Translations under genes and position numbers: made by a program
Shown here: positions 38,299-50,271 of the stretch, one piece after another
Numbering within the stretch: the first letter of the stretch is position 1
Layout of the letters: the number at the start of each line of letters is the position of its first letter
DNA from: Vespula vulgaris
Taxonomy: Eukaryota > Arthropoda > Insecta > Hymenoptera > Vespidae
Assembly: GCF_905475345.1 (NCBI RefSeq)
Contig: NC_066609.1
Span: 3,187,001 to 3,251,000, forward strand
DNA: 64,000 bases
Direction: 5' to 3'
Notes under the pieces: generated by a model
Database searches by the model: none
Told to the model about the DNA's origin: nothing
Seen by the model: only the letters and a program-made list of their open reading frames with translations

Positions 38299-41200
38299 AT
38301 AAGAACTAAATGGTTATCTTATTTTGCTTTTTTTTTTGGCAACCCAAAACCATTCGCTTTACATAACACATAAACGTAATTGAACTGAATTTAGTGTTTA
38401 GTAAATGAAAAATAAATTTTTTAAATTTGGACAAATATTTACTTGAGTATCGAATGCTGCACCCACTGTTATTCCAACCGATTGTCCGAGAATAGTATGC
38501 AAAATGCAAACTAACCAAGCTTGCATAAGACTATTTCGTTCCATAGGTTGACCAGTCATATAATATGCTATAATAAAAAAGGAGGAAGGACAGAGTAACT
38601 AAAAAAAATAAAGAAAAAGAGAGAAAATAAAATGTTTTCCTTTTATCGAGTTGAGGGTGAGTTTTTCCTTGAAAATATCTCTTATGATTTTTACGTACCT
38701 GTATTGGTAAATCCGAAACTACCTTTGATATATAATAAGGCATCAAGTTATACCAATTATTTAAATGTTCTCGATAAAAAACCGATGCCTCGGTAGGAAC
38801 TATGGAAGAAATAAACGTGAGACATTTTTATAATCTTTAATAGATTACAGAATGCAATACAACATGCGTATTTACGTAATCGCTTACATATCTGGACGAC
38901 CGGCAACGAGTTAGCGAAGAATAGAAAGAGTAAGAAAAAAAAGATGCAAGAAATGTTGCTGGTTACTTTATTTGCATCGTTACCAAAATCGTAAAATATA
39001 GAGCCCAATAAAAGTGCAACAATTACGTGTGCGGCGAATCTTAGCTTTGTCATAATCTGAAATTTAAATGAATTTCTTGTGCATCTCGTCTGTGTACATC
39101 ATCGTATATTTTAGCGCTACGTTATTTACATACATGCTCACGTATTATCTACGTATGCATATTTATATTTTATCACATTTTACTCACGTTGTCTCGCATA
39201 ATACATATGAAGGATCGTAACAATAAAATCTTTTGTTGCTCCCATATAGACAATTCACGAAATTTCTCGTTCGCTAAATTACTTTCTTCGTCCATTTCTA
39301 ATCGTTTGAAAGATATATTCGTATCCCTCTCTAAAATGTTTACGTCGAAAAATTTATCATTCCTATAACGTTTCTACAATCGTTGTTCTTCCTTTATTGC
39401 TATACGTACAGGATATTTCATTTTGTTTCAACATTTGAAATATCTCCGTTATTTTTAACGATACGATCAAATCTCAAAGGAAGAAATAGTTTAATCCAAC
39501 TGTGACAATATTTTATCGACAGATTTTTATTATCACCGTCTTTTTATTAAAATAAAACAAATTCATTTATCTGTATATATACATGTATGCCTATACGTAC
39601 CGTTCTTGTAAAACTCGTATTGTGATTTCCACTGGACATATTTGACCGAATTAATTTTATCTAGATTCTTTAAATTGTCGTCACATCGATTAGTCACCAC
39701 CTCCAATACTAAAATCAAAAAGATCTCTATTTCTATTGATCTAATCTCGTGTTAGACTTTTTAGATTCTTAGATATTCGTGCGATTATATTCTATTTACG
39801 ATATATTATAGTCTTATTGGCAATAAATGAAATTACGAAGGAATACCGAATTCGACGATATTGTAAAAACGCGGAGAAATGTATCCAGCTTCCTTGAAAG
39901 TGTCCAACACATCTTTGCGAGGGCCGCAATACAAGATTTTACCTTGATCGATAACTATTATGTTATCGAATTCAGAAATCATTTGACTACTGGGTTGGTG
40001 AACCGCACAAGCTACCGTACATCCTGATTTCGACATCGAATGTAACAGGTTAATAACCTATGAAATATAATTCGGGCTGTGTTCGAATTAAGACTTGAAA
40101 AAAGTTGACTCATAAGTAAATAACTATATTAACCTGATTAGAGGATACACTGTCGAGTCCGCTCGTGGGTTCGTCCAAAAGTAAAACAGCCGGTTTCGTA
40201 ACGATCTCTGTACCGATCAAGAGTCTCTTTCTTTCACCGCCACTTAATTTGCCAGCTGCCGTGTCAAGGCAATTCATCAATCCGAGACTTTTGACGATAT
40301 TGTTGACCTATCGATGGATTATTATCAATTATTCGTTGTAATTAAAACGTGAAAATCCGAATGATTCCGAAATAATTGTCTAAAAAAAAGAAACAAAATA
40401 AACAGCATGCATTCGTTCGAAGACTTCCTCTATTCACACAGATTTTTCATATCTCTTTCTCTCCCTCTCTCCTCCGGTTTCTCACATCTTCGGTGAAATG
40501 CAACTTACGATAAAGTGTAACTTTATGGTTGAATATCCTTGACCCAATTTGAAACGCGCCGCAATGTAGAGAGTTTCTTTCGTAGTCAGTAAAGGATGCA
40601 ACATGAATTGCTGAGGTACGTAACAGATTTGTTTTCGGTATATATTCGCATCTATCTTCTCGCGATCATTTATCTTAATAGATCCTTTCACGTTGGACGA
40701 TTTAACACCAGATATTATGCTCAGCAAAGTCGACTTGCCCGCACCAGATGGACCAACTACGGCCGTCAATTTCCCTGGCTCGAAACATCCCGTTGCATTT
40801 TGTAATATCTTCTTCCGTTTCTCTGCGGAAGAAGATAACGAGGTATTCCGATCGATTTCAACTTTTCTTACTATACTTGTTTCGCGTAATACGCGCGAAT
40901 TATTCTATGAAATTCTAATGTGTGATTTTTTTATAATAGATGTTCCGGTAGATCGAATTGGAATAATATGATAGCGAAGTTCGGCCAATAAGCAAAATTC
41001 CAAAAATAAACGTGCAAATGATATTCGTTGAATTCTTCTAATAATAGGGGGAAGAAAACAAAAAATGATTCAGACCTATACTAAACACGATAACCGACAT
41101 TTATTCATAGAAGCGATCTTTTATCGTTGATTCTTTTACTTTGCCATCATTCTCACGTTTCATGTATATGCAACAGTGAATTAGCTTTGATCTTTGCATT

Positions 41201-41709
41201 CCACGTACGTGTCTGACTTTACTTTTTTTATTGCTATAAAAGCAAAATAAGAATAAAGAAAAGTCAACTTATGACGTTAAAAAAATTTCTGATAATAACG
41301 TAAAACGGAGAGGGCAAATTATTTTGTTTATATCTCGAACGATATTAAATCGAGTACAATTATTACGTCTGATAAATTATTTCAAAGATAACGTCGATTA
41401 AAGATTGATAAGAGATAATAAAAACGATTATAAGAGCGATTAAAAAAAAAAAAATGTTTCGCTCGTGAATTTCCATTATTTATTATAATAGCGAACTAAT
41501 GTAAGTCAAATGAGTCTTTCAGACTTACCTTTGTCGATCGGCAAGCTGTAAGACAAATTCTGGAACTCTATATAGAAACATACGTCACGTTTCAACCAAG
41601 AACACTGGATTTCATCTGAATTCTGACGATGATCAATCATTGAATCGACGATCTCATGATCGTTGTCTATTTGATATATATTATCATCACCGCTACGTCT
41701 CCCATCCAT
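37840..41709 (-). CDS. ABCG-subfamily (white/ABCG1-like) half-transporter
   Basis: Eleven exons in transcript order: 41709-41529, 40822-40509, 40307-40134, 40057-39847, 39708-39601, 39330-39188, 39056-38888, 38799-38699, 38598-38443, 38264-38146, 38068-37840 (TAA). All phases match and they sum to 1905 nt, 634 aa, usual for an ABCG half-transporter. The nucleotide-binding domain comes first: Walker A GPSGAGKST (84-92), Q-loop CYVPQQ (127-132), signature LSGGERKRL (186-194), Walker B VLLLDEPTSGLDS (206-218), H-loop His243. The C-terminal half has six hydrophobic segments and the family motif YYMTGQPM. Half-transporters work as dimers at membranes, often moving sterols, lipids or pigment precursors. 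The substrate here cannot be read. The clade looks ABCG1/ABCG4-like rather than white/scarlet/brown, from general similarity only. Confidence 0.93.
38267..38296. repeat. (A)30 homopolymer, a T30 tract at an ABCG acceptor
   Basis: Thirty A on the plus strand, directly against the acceptor of the exon at 38264. In the transcript it is an uninterrupted poly-T polypyrimidine tract followed at once by AG. Confidence 0.95.
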
Positions 41710-42000
41710 CTCTTAACAAGCTCGTTCGTTCTCGTCTTTAGCGAATATATTTAGATACATTTACTTACATGTACACACATATATGTGCATCTCGTTTTAT
41801 CTCTTTAACAAGCAACAAAATAAAGTCACAATTAAACATTGTATGAAATCGACGCAACGAAATTTCAACGCTTTTATCAGCACGAGATATTGTGTACTTT
41901 GATACTAAAGAAAATGATTATTTTGATCGACCGACGAACGTGCAGAACTCATTTGAAATTTCAATGTTCATCGAATGTACGTTCCGAGCACGAGAAGAGG

Positions 42001-42049
42001 GTTCAGGGTTCACGGTTTACGATTCACAGTTCATTGTTCACGGTTCATT
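42001..42049. repeat. Seven-copy degenerate heptamer repeat (GTTCACG)
   Basis: Consecutive units gttcagg, gttcacg, gtttacg, attcaca, gttcatt, gttcacg, gttcatt, about 290 bp upstream of the ABCG start codon. Confidence 0.85.
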
Positions 42050-42209
42050 TTAGAATATAGATTAGAGAAAGGAAGAAACTTTTTTGTTTTTAACGGGTGT
42101 AACCGCAACTAATCTTTGACGATTGCGATACTTACCATTTAATGATTCAAAGTTGCCAAATGAAGAATAACGAAAAAACATCAGTTAGGAAATGAATTTA
42201 AAAAAACTT

Positions 42210-42217
42210 TCTCTCTT

Positions 42218-42249
<32 letters not shown>

Positions 42250-42265
42250 ACACACACGCGCACGC
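42210..42265. repeat. Compound (CT)n(CG)n(CA)n tract
   Basis: CT run, then about seven CG dinucleotides, then CA with CG interruptions. The CG/CA half is strict purine-pyrimidine alternation, the classic Z-DNA-prone pattern. Confidence 0.9.
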
Positions 42266-44432
42266 ATCAGCCACACTTGGTTACGTTTAAAAGTTGGTTA
42301 AAATTCCGTTACTTTGTCAATTTATACACTTCCCACTTTCATAAATAGATACCATCGTCTAATCACTTTTAATCATAACGTCATTTATGACACTTTCAAT
42401 TATAATATCATTTACGATAAAGTAAATGCTGTTAACGAGTCGGGCGTTCACGATCGAATCGACCGTCCAAGCATTCCTCGTCTTTCGCCTTCGATTTAAC
42501 TTTCTCTTTGGATTGATAGTTGCACGCAACAGAAACGTTCTGAAGGCACGTGTTTCTTAGGCGTTCTGAAGGCTTGTGTTTTTACATTTCTGTACTTACA
42601 AGTCAACGAGCGAACGCATACTCTAAAAGCCAATTGAATGAAATGGTATGTGCGTTAAGTGGTCGGCAAGAGAGGGGGAAGGGAGAGAGAAAGAGAGAGA
42701 GAGAGAGAGAATAACTGATCGTTAAATGAACGGACGATTAGAATCCCGTTTTCGCTAGCCTTCTTATCTCGGAGCTCTCTCGAGATAGAAGATAGAGGAA
42801 AAGAAAAATATTTAATATTATATGTTAACTTTCTTTTACTTTCATTATTTACTTTAATTTCTTCTTATTTGCTTTGTTTATAATGTATATCTCTTTTCTT
42901 TCTATATATGTATCTCTTTTTTTTGTTCTCTCCTCTCTTCAATCTGATTTTTTATCTGCCCATTTGTTTATTCATTTTCCTTTTTTCTTGATCGCTGGAT
43001 CACGCAAAGATGCAAATTTCCAGCATTTGTATGTTTCTCATCGATTTTTATTTTTCCTTTTATATTTTGCATATTCAAGATACTCGATAGATTTTTTAAT
43101 GATGGAAAACCTGTTATATCCTTTATAAAAAGTTGAGTCACAAAAAATTGTTGGAGCGATGATTAATATTATAAATATTTCTTTGCATCGTTTATCGTTC
43201 TAGCTCGTATGATATTCCAAGTGGTGTAATACATTGGTTAAATATATTCTTATTTGAAATTAAAAGAATACGTTTCAAACGAGAGGTAATCGAATAAAGG
43301 AAACGTACGTCAGTTACAAAAAAAGAAACGATAATGATCTGTTAATTATCGTAAATTTAATAAATTTGAGATCTGAAAATGGTATATATATTGAAATAAA
43401 TAAGAAAGAGAAGAAAAAAGAAAAAAGCAAAATAGCGCAAACAGCGGAATTCGAAGTAGCGATATTCGAATCAATAGTCTGAAATGCTTCGTAGCAAGGT
43501 CTTGCAGCTTCTTGTCAAAGTTTTAATATCTACCATATCTATCAAAATCTATCTATCTATGATAATTATTATAAACGAATCGACATTTTTCAAAATCAAT
43601 AACTGGCTGGTTGGCGTGTTTTATGGTTGTAGCAAATTAAAGTCAGACTACAAATCTCCACGAGCTATAAATATAAAAAATTATAAAAATTCTGTTATCA
43701 TCTGCACTTCTTGTGAAAGAGCTTCTTTAAAAATCCATTTTTATAAGTTATTATGTAGATTATTAGTAGTGAACCTGTTACAAAAACAAACATTCGATTA
43801 TCACGAAAGGCGAACTTTGTCAGAATGAAAGAAAAGTGATCTGCAATTTGAATTAAAATAAAGCAAATGATATATGATATACTATAAATAACAATAATTT
43901 AGCTATAAATAACTATTCTATAACTATATATTTCATGCTAACAATAAATAGCATGAATTTATACAAGACACGGCGCAAAAATGACGAATTATGTATAACG
44001 CGATAAAAAGGGAACTTACATAAAACGACGTATAGATAACGTATCCAACTCGATCATTTTAAATCTTGCTGTTGATTATATACAGGACATGTCTCAGAAT
44101 AAAGTTATCATCATTCAAAGGGAGAAATACAATCATATGGAGATAGTAAAATATAGATTTATGCGATATGATCCTCATCCCTTGTATTTTACGAGAATCT
44201 CCCGTATATACCTGTGTAAATAAGTACATCTTACTCTCACATACGAACACATATTCCACTCGCATACGAATCGTTTACGATTAGATTAGCTTAAGCAGTA
44301 ATACGATAGAGTACATTTAGCTAACGATATCGCAGTTCGAAGTGAATAAATCAAAAAAAGAAAAATGGTGCAATACCTGTTATGTGAAAGATTTTTCTTT
44401 TCATATAGATATATCTAGAATCTGAAAAAATT

Positions 44433-44437
<5 letters not shown>

Positions 44438-44477
<40 letters not shown>
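44438..44477. repeat. (TA)n microsatellite
   Basis: About 40 bases of alternating TA with one TTTA interruption just downstream. Confidence 0.95.
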
Positions 44478-44490
<13 letters not shown>

Positions 44491-46538
44491 CTCGCTTTAT
44501 AATTGCTCGATAAGATTTTTACCGTATTTTCGGAGAATACAAGAAATACATACAAGAGGCAAATTTATAAAATATGTGTATATACATTTTTTCCTTATAC
44601 ATGCTTTAGATAAAAAATTGTGAAAAGGTTCATTCAATATTTTCGATCTTACTACAACAAAACATTAATCTATTTTATTGCAATTCCTTTTTTATTTTTC
44701 TCAAACTCGAGAAAAAGTCGAATTTTGAGACGAATTATATAATAAATAAGTAATTCACGAATACACACAGTCAAGATCGTAATTAACTACGATTAAGTAG
44801 CTCGAGTAGCAGAGAAATAGCGAACATTTATGAAATTATCGTAGCGCGTAAACGGTTACAGGAAGAAGAGAGATATACATTATCAAAATCGTAACGATCG
44901 TTAAAATTCTCTCTTGAAATGCAACAGAATAATTCTCGAGTTTGAGAAATTCGTGTATTAAAATTTAAGATCGCGCAGCTGTCGTGAGCGCGGTAGTAGC
45001 AATGACGCGACTTGCGCTTATATTTAAACTTTACTCAGTGGCCAGGGATTTCGTTGGTAAATAATGTCTCGTCTAATAACATTAACAACGACAAAACTTG
45101 TTTGTATCGCTCGAAGCACCGTCGTCGACTCGTTCTTTTATGCTAAAAATTTAAGCCATTATCGCGCGAAGCCACCGATATCAAAAGAAATTGTACCAAA
45201 GAGCATAACTTTCGACGAGTCTTTTGAGAAATGAATATGAATAGTGTTTCTATGTAAAAAAGAAAAAGAAAAAATCAAAACTATAAAATATCATCCGTAT
45301 TTATTTCCTCCGCGATAGATTGCTGGGAATCATCCTTTCGTAATATAACCTTTCTCGGAATAACATTACGATTAGAAAATACATTTCTTATATTATCTAG
45401 ATTTTATTTCTTAGTGTTTTTATCAAATTTAATAGAAATGATGAGAGTGGTCATCATCGAGTGACCAGAAGACCTTGAAAGAAATTTTTTGCCAAGGGAG
45501 ACTTTTTAAAGAGACGAAAACGAGTTTATCCTCATAGAGGAGGGTATATGACGATGGCAATGGAGGTTTGGTCGAAAATAACTTCTGACCCATATATCAG
45601 AAAATTATCCAAAGAGAAATCTCCAACGTTCTTTTATCCCAAAGGTACGACATATCCTTCAACCTTCTGATTAAGCTTCCATCGATTTATAGATGGCGAT
45701 ATGCTATAAATAAAATATTTGCATAATGCGTTCACTTATTTTATCGGGCCTGGAAAATAACAAGTAACGAAGTATGTAACGCGTGATCGATTAAAATACA
45801 TGTACACGTGTAATAAGGTACATTAATGACTCACGTACATATCTTTTTAGTAGTTTATTCATATTAGTTCGGAGGTGAAGTCAAACATTAACCAAAATCA
45901 TTTATATATTCCAATTTACGAACAGAATAAATAATTGATTCATTCGAAGTATTTATTCGAATTATTCATCTAGATGATTCAATAGTTCTGTAATAGTTCG
46001 TTTGATAAAGTACAAATATATGCTCGGAATGTTCTTTATGCAATTAAAATCTTAAACTGTAAGAAATTCCATTACATGAACAACAATGAACATTAGAAAT
46101 TTCCAAGAAGAATAATACCATTCATCATTCATTCCCACTTGAAATTGTTAAGAACCAAGTTGTTCTGTTATCAAGTTTAAAAATGTTCCGTGATGCAAGG
46201 GACCAAACAAAGGTTTTTCTCTTTTATTGAACAAAATAGCAAGTCCCATCGATCAAGAGGAAACGCATACGTACGTTAAACTGGAGATATTAGCTTGCGC
46301 AAGACCATTTGTGCTAGTATTATAATTCGCTGACACGACGAGCATCGTCCAGCGGTGTGCGCGCGAGCGCAGGCGTTACTATTAATAAGTTAGAGATTCT
46401 ACGCGCGCTCACGCTTTTGGCCTCGAGAGATTTTCGAAAAGTCTTTGGATCGACTCTTTACGCAAATGAATAAGCGTCTAATATTAGAATGTTGAAAATC
46501 GTGGAAAGCAGTAGTAGCATCAGCATCGGAAACTGAAG

Positions 46539-46562
46539 CTCTCTCTCTCTCTCTCTCTCCCT
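46539..46562. promoter_or_regulatory. Promoter-proximal (CT)n tract, candidate GAGA-factor site
   Basis: About 22 bases of CT lying roughly 100 bp upstream of the Mp20 TATA box. GAGA factor (Trl) binds GAGAG repeats in Drosophila promoters. Similar tracts are everywhere in this window, so function rests on position alone. Confidence 0.35.
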
Positions 46563-46657
46563 TTCGCGGGGGCTCATATTAAAAGAGCACCACTCCGGTT
46601 GGACAGATTCCTTCGAGGCGTGGGCTGCATCATCTATTGCGTGTTCAGTACCGCGGG

Positions 46658-46694
46658 TATAAGACGGACCGTCGATTTCCCTCGACAGTTCAGT
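46658..46694 (+). promoter_or_regulatory. Mp20 core promoter (TATA box and initiator)
   Basis: TATAAG at 46658-46663 in a GC-rich surround, and an arthropod-type initiator TCAGT at 46690-46694, spaced about 32-34 bp, near the usual distance. The predicted start leaves a 5' UTR of about 30 nt before the ATG at 46721. A focused TATA/Inr promoter suits a strongly expressed muscle gene. Confidence 0.65.
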
Positions 46695-46720
46695 CCTCTG
46701 AAAAGAAATATCACGAAAGG

Positions 46721-47724
46721 ATGGCCCTAGAACGTCAAGTCCGCGCCAAGGTAATTCTTCTGATTCAACGAGAAAAAGAGGGAAAAAGAAAATAAGCGTT
46801 CGACTCCCCTTGAAATTACTAGTCAGTCGGGATTCAATAGTGAAGATCGCGATAATCCTTCGATATAATATTAAGGGACGTGCCCCGAGTCAACTTCGAA
46901 AACGAAATAGAAAGAGAATGTTTAGATCGGTGTGCATGCTCTCCCCTCCCCTCCCCTCTCTATCTCACACTTCTGGCGGTCGATCGAATCAGAAGAAAAA
47001 GAAATCATCGAAAGTGCCCGGAAGACAAGCTTTAGGTAAAGATTCGTTCCACTCATTCGCAGATCGCAGCCAAACGTGATCCCGAGCAAGAACGCGAGGC
47101 TCAGGAATGGATCGAATCCGTTCTTGGAAAAAAGTTCCCACCTGGCGAACTCTTTGAGGACGTTCTCAAGGATGGTCAGGTCCTCTGTCACCTAATGAAC
47201 AAAATTTCACCGGGATCAATTCCAAAGATCAACACTGCCGGTGGACAGTTCAAGATGATGGAGAATATCAACGTGTAAGCTGGCAACTATCCTTATTTTT
47301 TTCTTTCCATTGACTTCGACTCTGATCGAGCTTATCTCTCGGCAGATTCCAGAAAGCACTCAAGGATTACGGCGTAGCGGACGTTGATGTCTTCCAAACG
47401 GTCGATCTCTGGGAGAAGAAGGACATAGCCCAGGTTATCACGACTCTTTTCGCCCTTGGTCGTACGGTATGTTATATCGTATATATTCAACATATTCTCA
47501 AAATAATTCATAATTAATCTCTTCTCGATTAGACATACAAACACCCAGAATGGAAGGGGCCTTATCTAGGTCCGAAACCAGCAGATGAGTGCAAGCGTGA
47601 ATTCACGGAGGAACAATTGCGTGCCGGTGAATCTGTAATCGGTCTACAAGCCGGCTCCAACAAAGGTGCCACCCAATCTGGACAAAGTATTGGTGCCACT
47701 CGCAAAATCCTCTTGGGAAAGTAA
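46721..47724 (+). CDS. Mp20: Muscle protein 20 (Mp20), CH-domain/calponin-repeat protein
   Basis: Four exons: 46721-46750, 47063-47274, 47346-47466, 47533-47724, giving 184 aa, the exact length of Drosophila Mp20. The N terminus is MALERQVRAK. A single calponin-homology domain (about 17-125) contains AQEWIESVLGKKFPPGE, DVLKDGQVLCHLMN and a QFKMMENIN segment. A single calponin-like repeat near the C terminus reads VIGLQAGSNKGATQSGQS, and the protein ends RKILLGK as in the fly. Family members (transgelin/calponin group) bind actin. Mp20 is known from insect synchronous muscle. The stop codon TAA sits inside a possible donor (AA|GTAAAT), discussed in the findings. Confidence 0.95.
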
Positions 47725-47732
47725 ATTCGATG

Positions 47733-47825
47733 AACGAGCTAATTTGTATTTTATATGTATGTAAATATGTAATTACGGCATCTTTTTTAACCGATTAATT
47801 TATCGTTATTATTTACACAATTGTT
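47733..47825 (+). repeat. Direct repeat copy 1 (Mp20 3' UTR)
   Basis: Begins about nine bases after the Mp20 stop codon. Nearly identical to 48475-48570. Shared anchors include gagctaatttgtatttta, catcttttttaaccgat and attatttacacaattg in the same order and spacing. Confidence 0.9.
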
Positions 47826-47900
47826 TTTCTTTTTTCGCGCCCATTCCCCTTCTTTCGTTCCTCTCACTTAACGAACGATAACGGAAAATCGAAGAATTAG

Positions 47901-47906
47901 AATAAA
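47901..47906 (+). promoter_or_regulatory. Polyadenylation hexamer of Mp20
   Basis: AATAAA about 180 nt after the stop codon. The first clear hexamer downstream. Confidence 0.6.
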
Positions 47907-48395
47907 GTAACTATGACATAAATGGATCGTTTCGTATATTTATTTCGATACTTTCAATCTACTGAATGTTGTTTCAATATTTGTTATGGCTACGTGAAAT
48001 AGTCGATTGAAAAAAAAAATAATTAAATCAATGACCCAGGGATCAAAAAGTATGGTAATCATGTGATCGCTAGTTTTACATACTCACTTCGTTGTAGTCT
48101 TTAAAATAATGATCAGTTTCCATTTTGATAGACGGTATAACGTACCTTTCGCCGACGAGTGCACAAACGGGAGAGAGAAAGAAAGAGATTCGTTTAAAAA
48201 TTAGTTCGTTTAAAAGTTTCAAAGCACCGACCGATCGACATGCATTTCTTCTGTATTACGAAGGTATAAAATAGTATTTTCGAACGAGAGAATAGACAAC
48301 AAGGGTATCGACATACGACATAGATATATTATATTAAAAATAAGATCAAGATTTTACAAAAAAATTCATCCTATTTTGGAGTTCCGTTCAACATT

Positions 48396-48423
48396 TAATT
48401 ACGATTGAAATCAATCGTAATTA
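48396..48423. repeat. Perfect 28-nt inverted repeat (13-bp arms, 2-nt centre)
   Basis: Left arm taattacgattga, centre aa, right arm tcaatcgtaatta. The arms pair perfectly. Confidence 0.95.
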
Positions 48424-48474
48424 TAAAAATAAATGCAACGACACACCTTATTCCTGTTGGTTAATCATTCGATA

Positions 48475-48570
48475 AGCGAGCTAATTTGTATTTTATATGT
48501 ATATAAATATGTAATTATGACATCTTTTTTAACCGATTTATCTGTCATTATTATTTACACAATTGGATGT
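48475..48570 (+). repeat. Direct repeat copy 2
   Basis: Second copy of the block at 47733-47825, about 740 bp downstream, ending at a (TA)n microsatellite. About ten substitutions and one small length change relative to copy 1. Confidence 0.9.
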
Positions 48571-48574
48571 TTTT

Positions 48575-48619
<45 letters not shown>

Positions 48620-50271
48620 CTTTTTTCTTTCAAAATTCGACTTCAACGAAATCTGCTTTTTCTCACGAACGAAATGGATTAGTCATCGACTTTTCGATTT
48701 TACAATTTTTCTCGAATGTTCAAAGTCCAACATTTAAATAAAAAAGATAAGTCAAAACTAGGAAAGAAATTTGCTAGTCACTCGAACGCCTTTGATAGAG
48801 TTACATAAGATATATGTGTTAAAGTTCTTTTCTTTAATTGATTTATACAGATTATTTCTTATTATTTCTATCACATTGGATCGTTTTGAACGTATTATTT
48901 GGACTCACTCGATCGATCGAGAAAACACGTAGGAGGGATCGAAAGGAAAGTAATAAGTAAATAGATTGACGATGTACTTCGCGAGAACAATAAAAACGTA
49001 CTCGAATTCGTGCGTGTCTTTGCACATCGTATTTCCGTAACGAAATTCCATAGATATACACCCAAGATATTTTTCAATGAAAATTTTCCTCCACTGACTT
49101 TCCAACCAAAAAGAAGAATAAACCTACAAGAGAAATATAAAATTCTATCGATTTTATCAATTGAAAAAGGAAGAAAAACAAAAATCAAGAAACACGAATC
49201 CAATGATAAAAAAAATTTCTAATATTATTTTGAATCATAATTCCAACCGTGTCAAAGAAAGTAAAACAGTTGATTCCGTACACGCTCGTAAACTTTATAT
49301 TATCGCGCTCGTAAAAGAGCATTTCGTATTTCGTATTTCCTCGAAATCGATTTTCTCCATTCTTAGAAAAATTCTCAATCACGCAGTAAACGTAACAACT
49401 TCTAAACGTAAAAAGACGCGAGTGATATTTCTGAAGAAAATTCTTGGACGATGGCGAAGTCACGCGCAAAAATAGCGGTGGGATGATCGCAAGAGGGAAA
49501 AAAGTGAAAAAGTGAAAAAAAAGAAAAAACAAGAAAGAAATTCACGGAGAAAGAGACAATATCTAATAGGGAATGTAGGTCCGATTAAATCGATTTAAGG
49601 AATATACGTGCTAATCAGTAAAGATAATCGTTTACGAAGAAAAGGTAGGACTTTTAAAATGGCGCAATTTACCGATAACAGAACTTTCAAATGAGTTTAT
49701 CTATGTACAACATCATAGCTACAATTATGCTTAGTCACGTTTGTATAGGATATATATGTAAATGAAAAAAATGATTCTATAATGTTACATAGATAAGATG
49801 TTAAATAAATATTAATTAACATTTGGCCTACATTTAATAGGATAAAATCTCGAATATCATAGGAGATATCGTTTTCTTTGCTTAACCGAAAAAGATCCTT
49901 AAAATAATTTAATCTTGCATAATTGGTACACGCTTTAATAGTAAACGTTTCGTTTCTTCGATTACAAATCTTGTTACTCTTAACTCTTTCATTACTAACG
50001 ATGAGTATACTCACCTATCATCACCCGCTCGTCATATCTCCTATCGATGATCTTGGTCGCCCTTTAAAATTTTCCATTGATTCGCAACTTCGTTTGTATT
50101 TATGAGATACAATAATTGTAATGACGAGATGTAAATTGTATAACAATGTATATCAACGATAAAATATGCTAAAATGCTCGCTTTTGCTTGTTTGAAACGA
50201 TTGCATGGCAATTATTTTTTGGAAATTTTCTTTTTTATCATAGTTTGGAAACACATAACTCAATAACACAG

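Larger units (their letters stand above)
41710..46657. other. Intergenic/5' flanks between ABCG (minus) and Mp20 (plus)
   Basis: No coding exon recognised. Non-coding 5' exons of ABCG may lie here but none can be fixed. Contents: a seven-copy heptamer repeat (42001-42049), a CT/CG/CA alternating tract (42210-42265), a (TA)n tract (about 44438-44477), a GC-rich patch around 46350-46420 and a CT tract at 46539-46562 upstream of the Mp20 promoter. Confidence 0.6.
47907..50271. other. Non-coding sequence downstream of Mp20
   Basis: No recognisable coding segment. It holds a second copy of the Mp20 3'-UTR block, a perfect 28-nt palindrome (48396-48423) and a (TA)n run (about 48578-48616). Open frames at 48.9-49.5 kb look random, with no domain, no codon bias and AT-driven composition. 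Confidence 0.6.

Noticed and set aside
40596..40971. Plus-strand open frames over the ABCG nucleotide-binding exon
   Set aside because: Antisense shadow of a conserved ABC exon on the minus strand.
43484..43828. 114-codon open frame between ABCG and Mp20
   Set aside because: AT-driven composition, no motif, no promoter or splice context.
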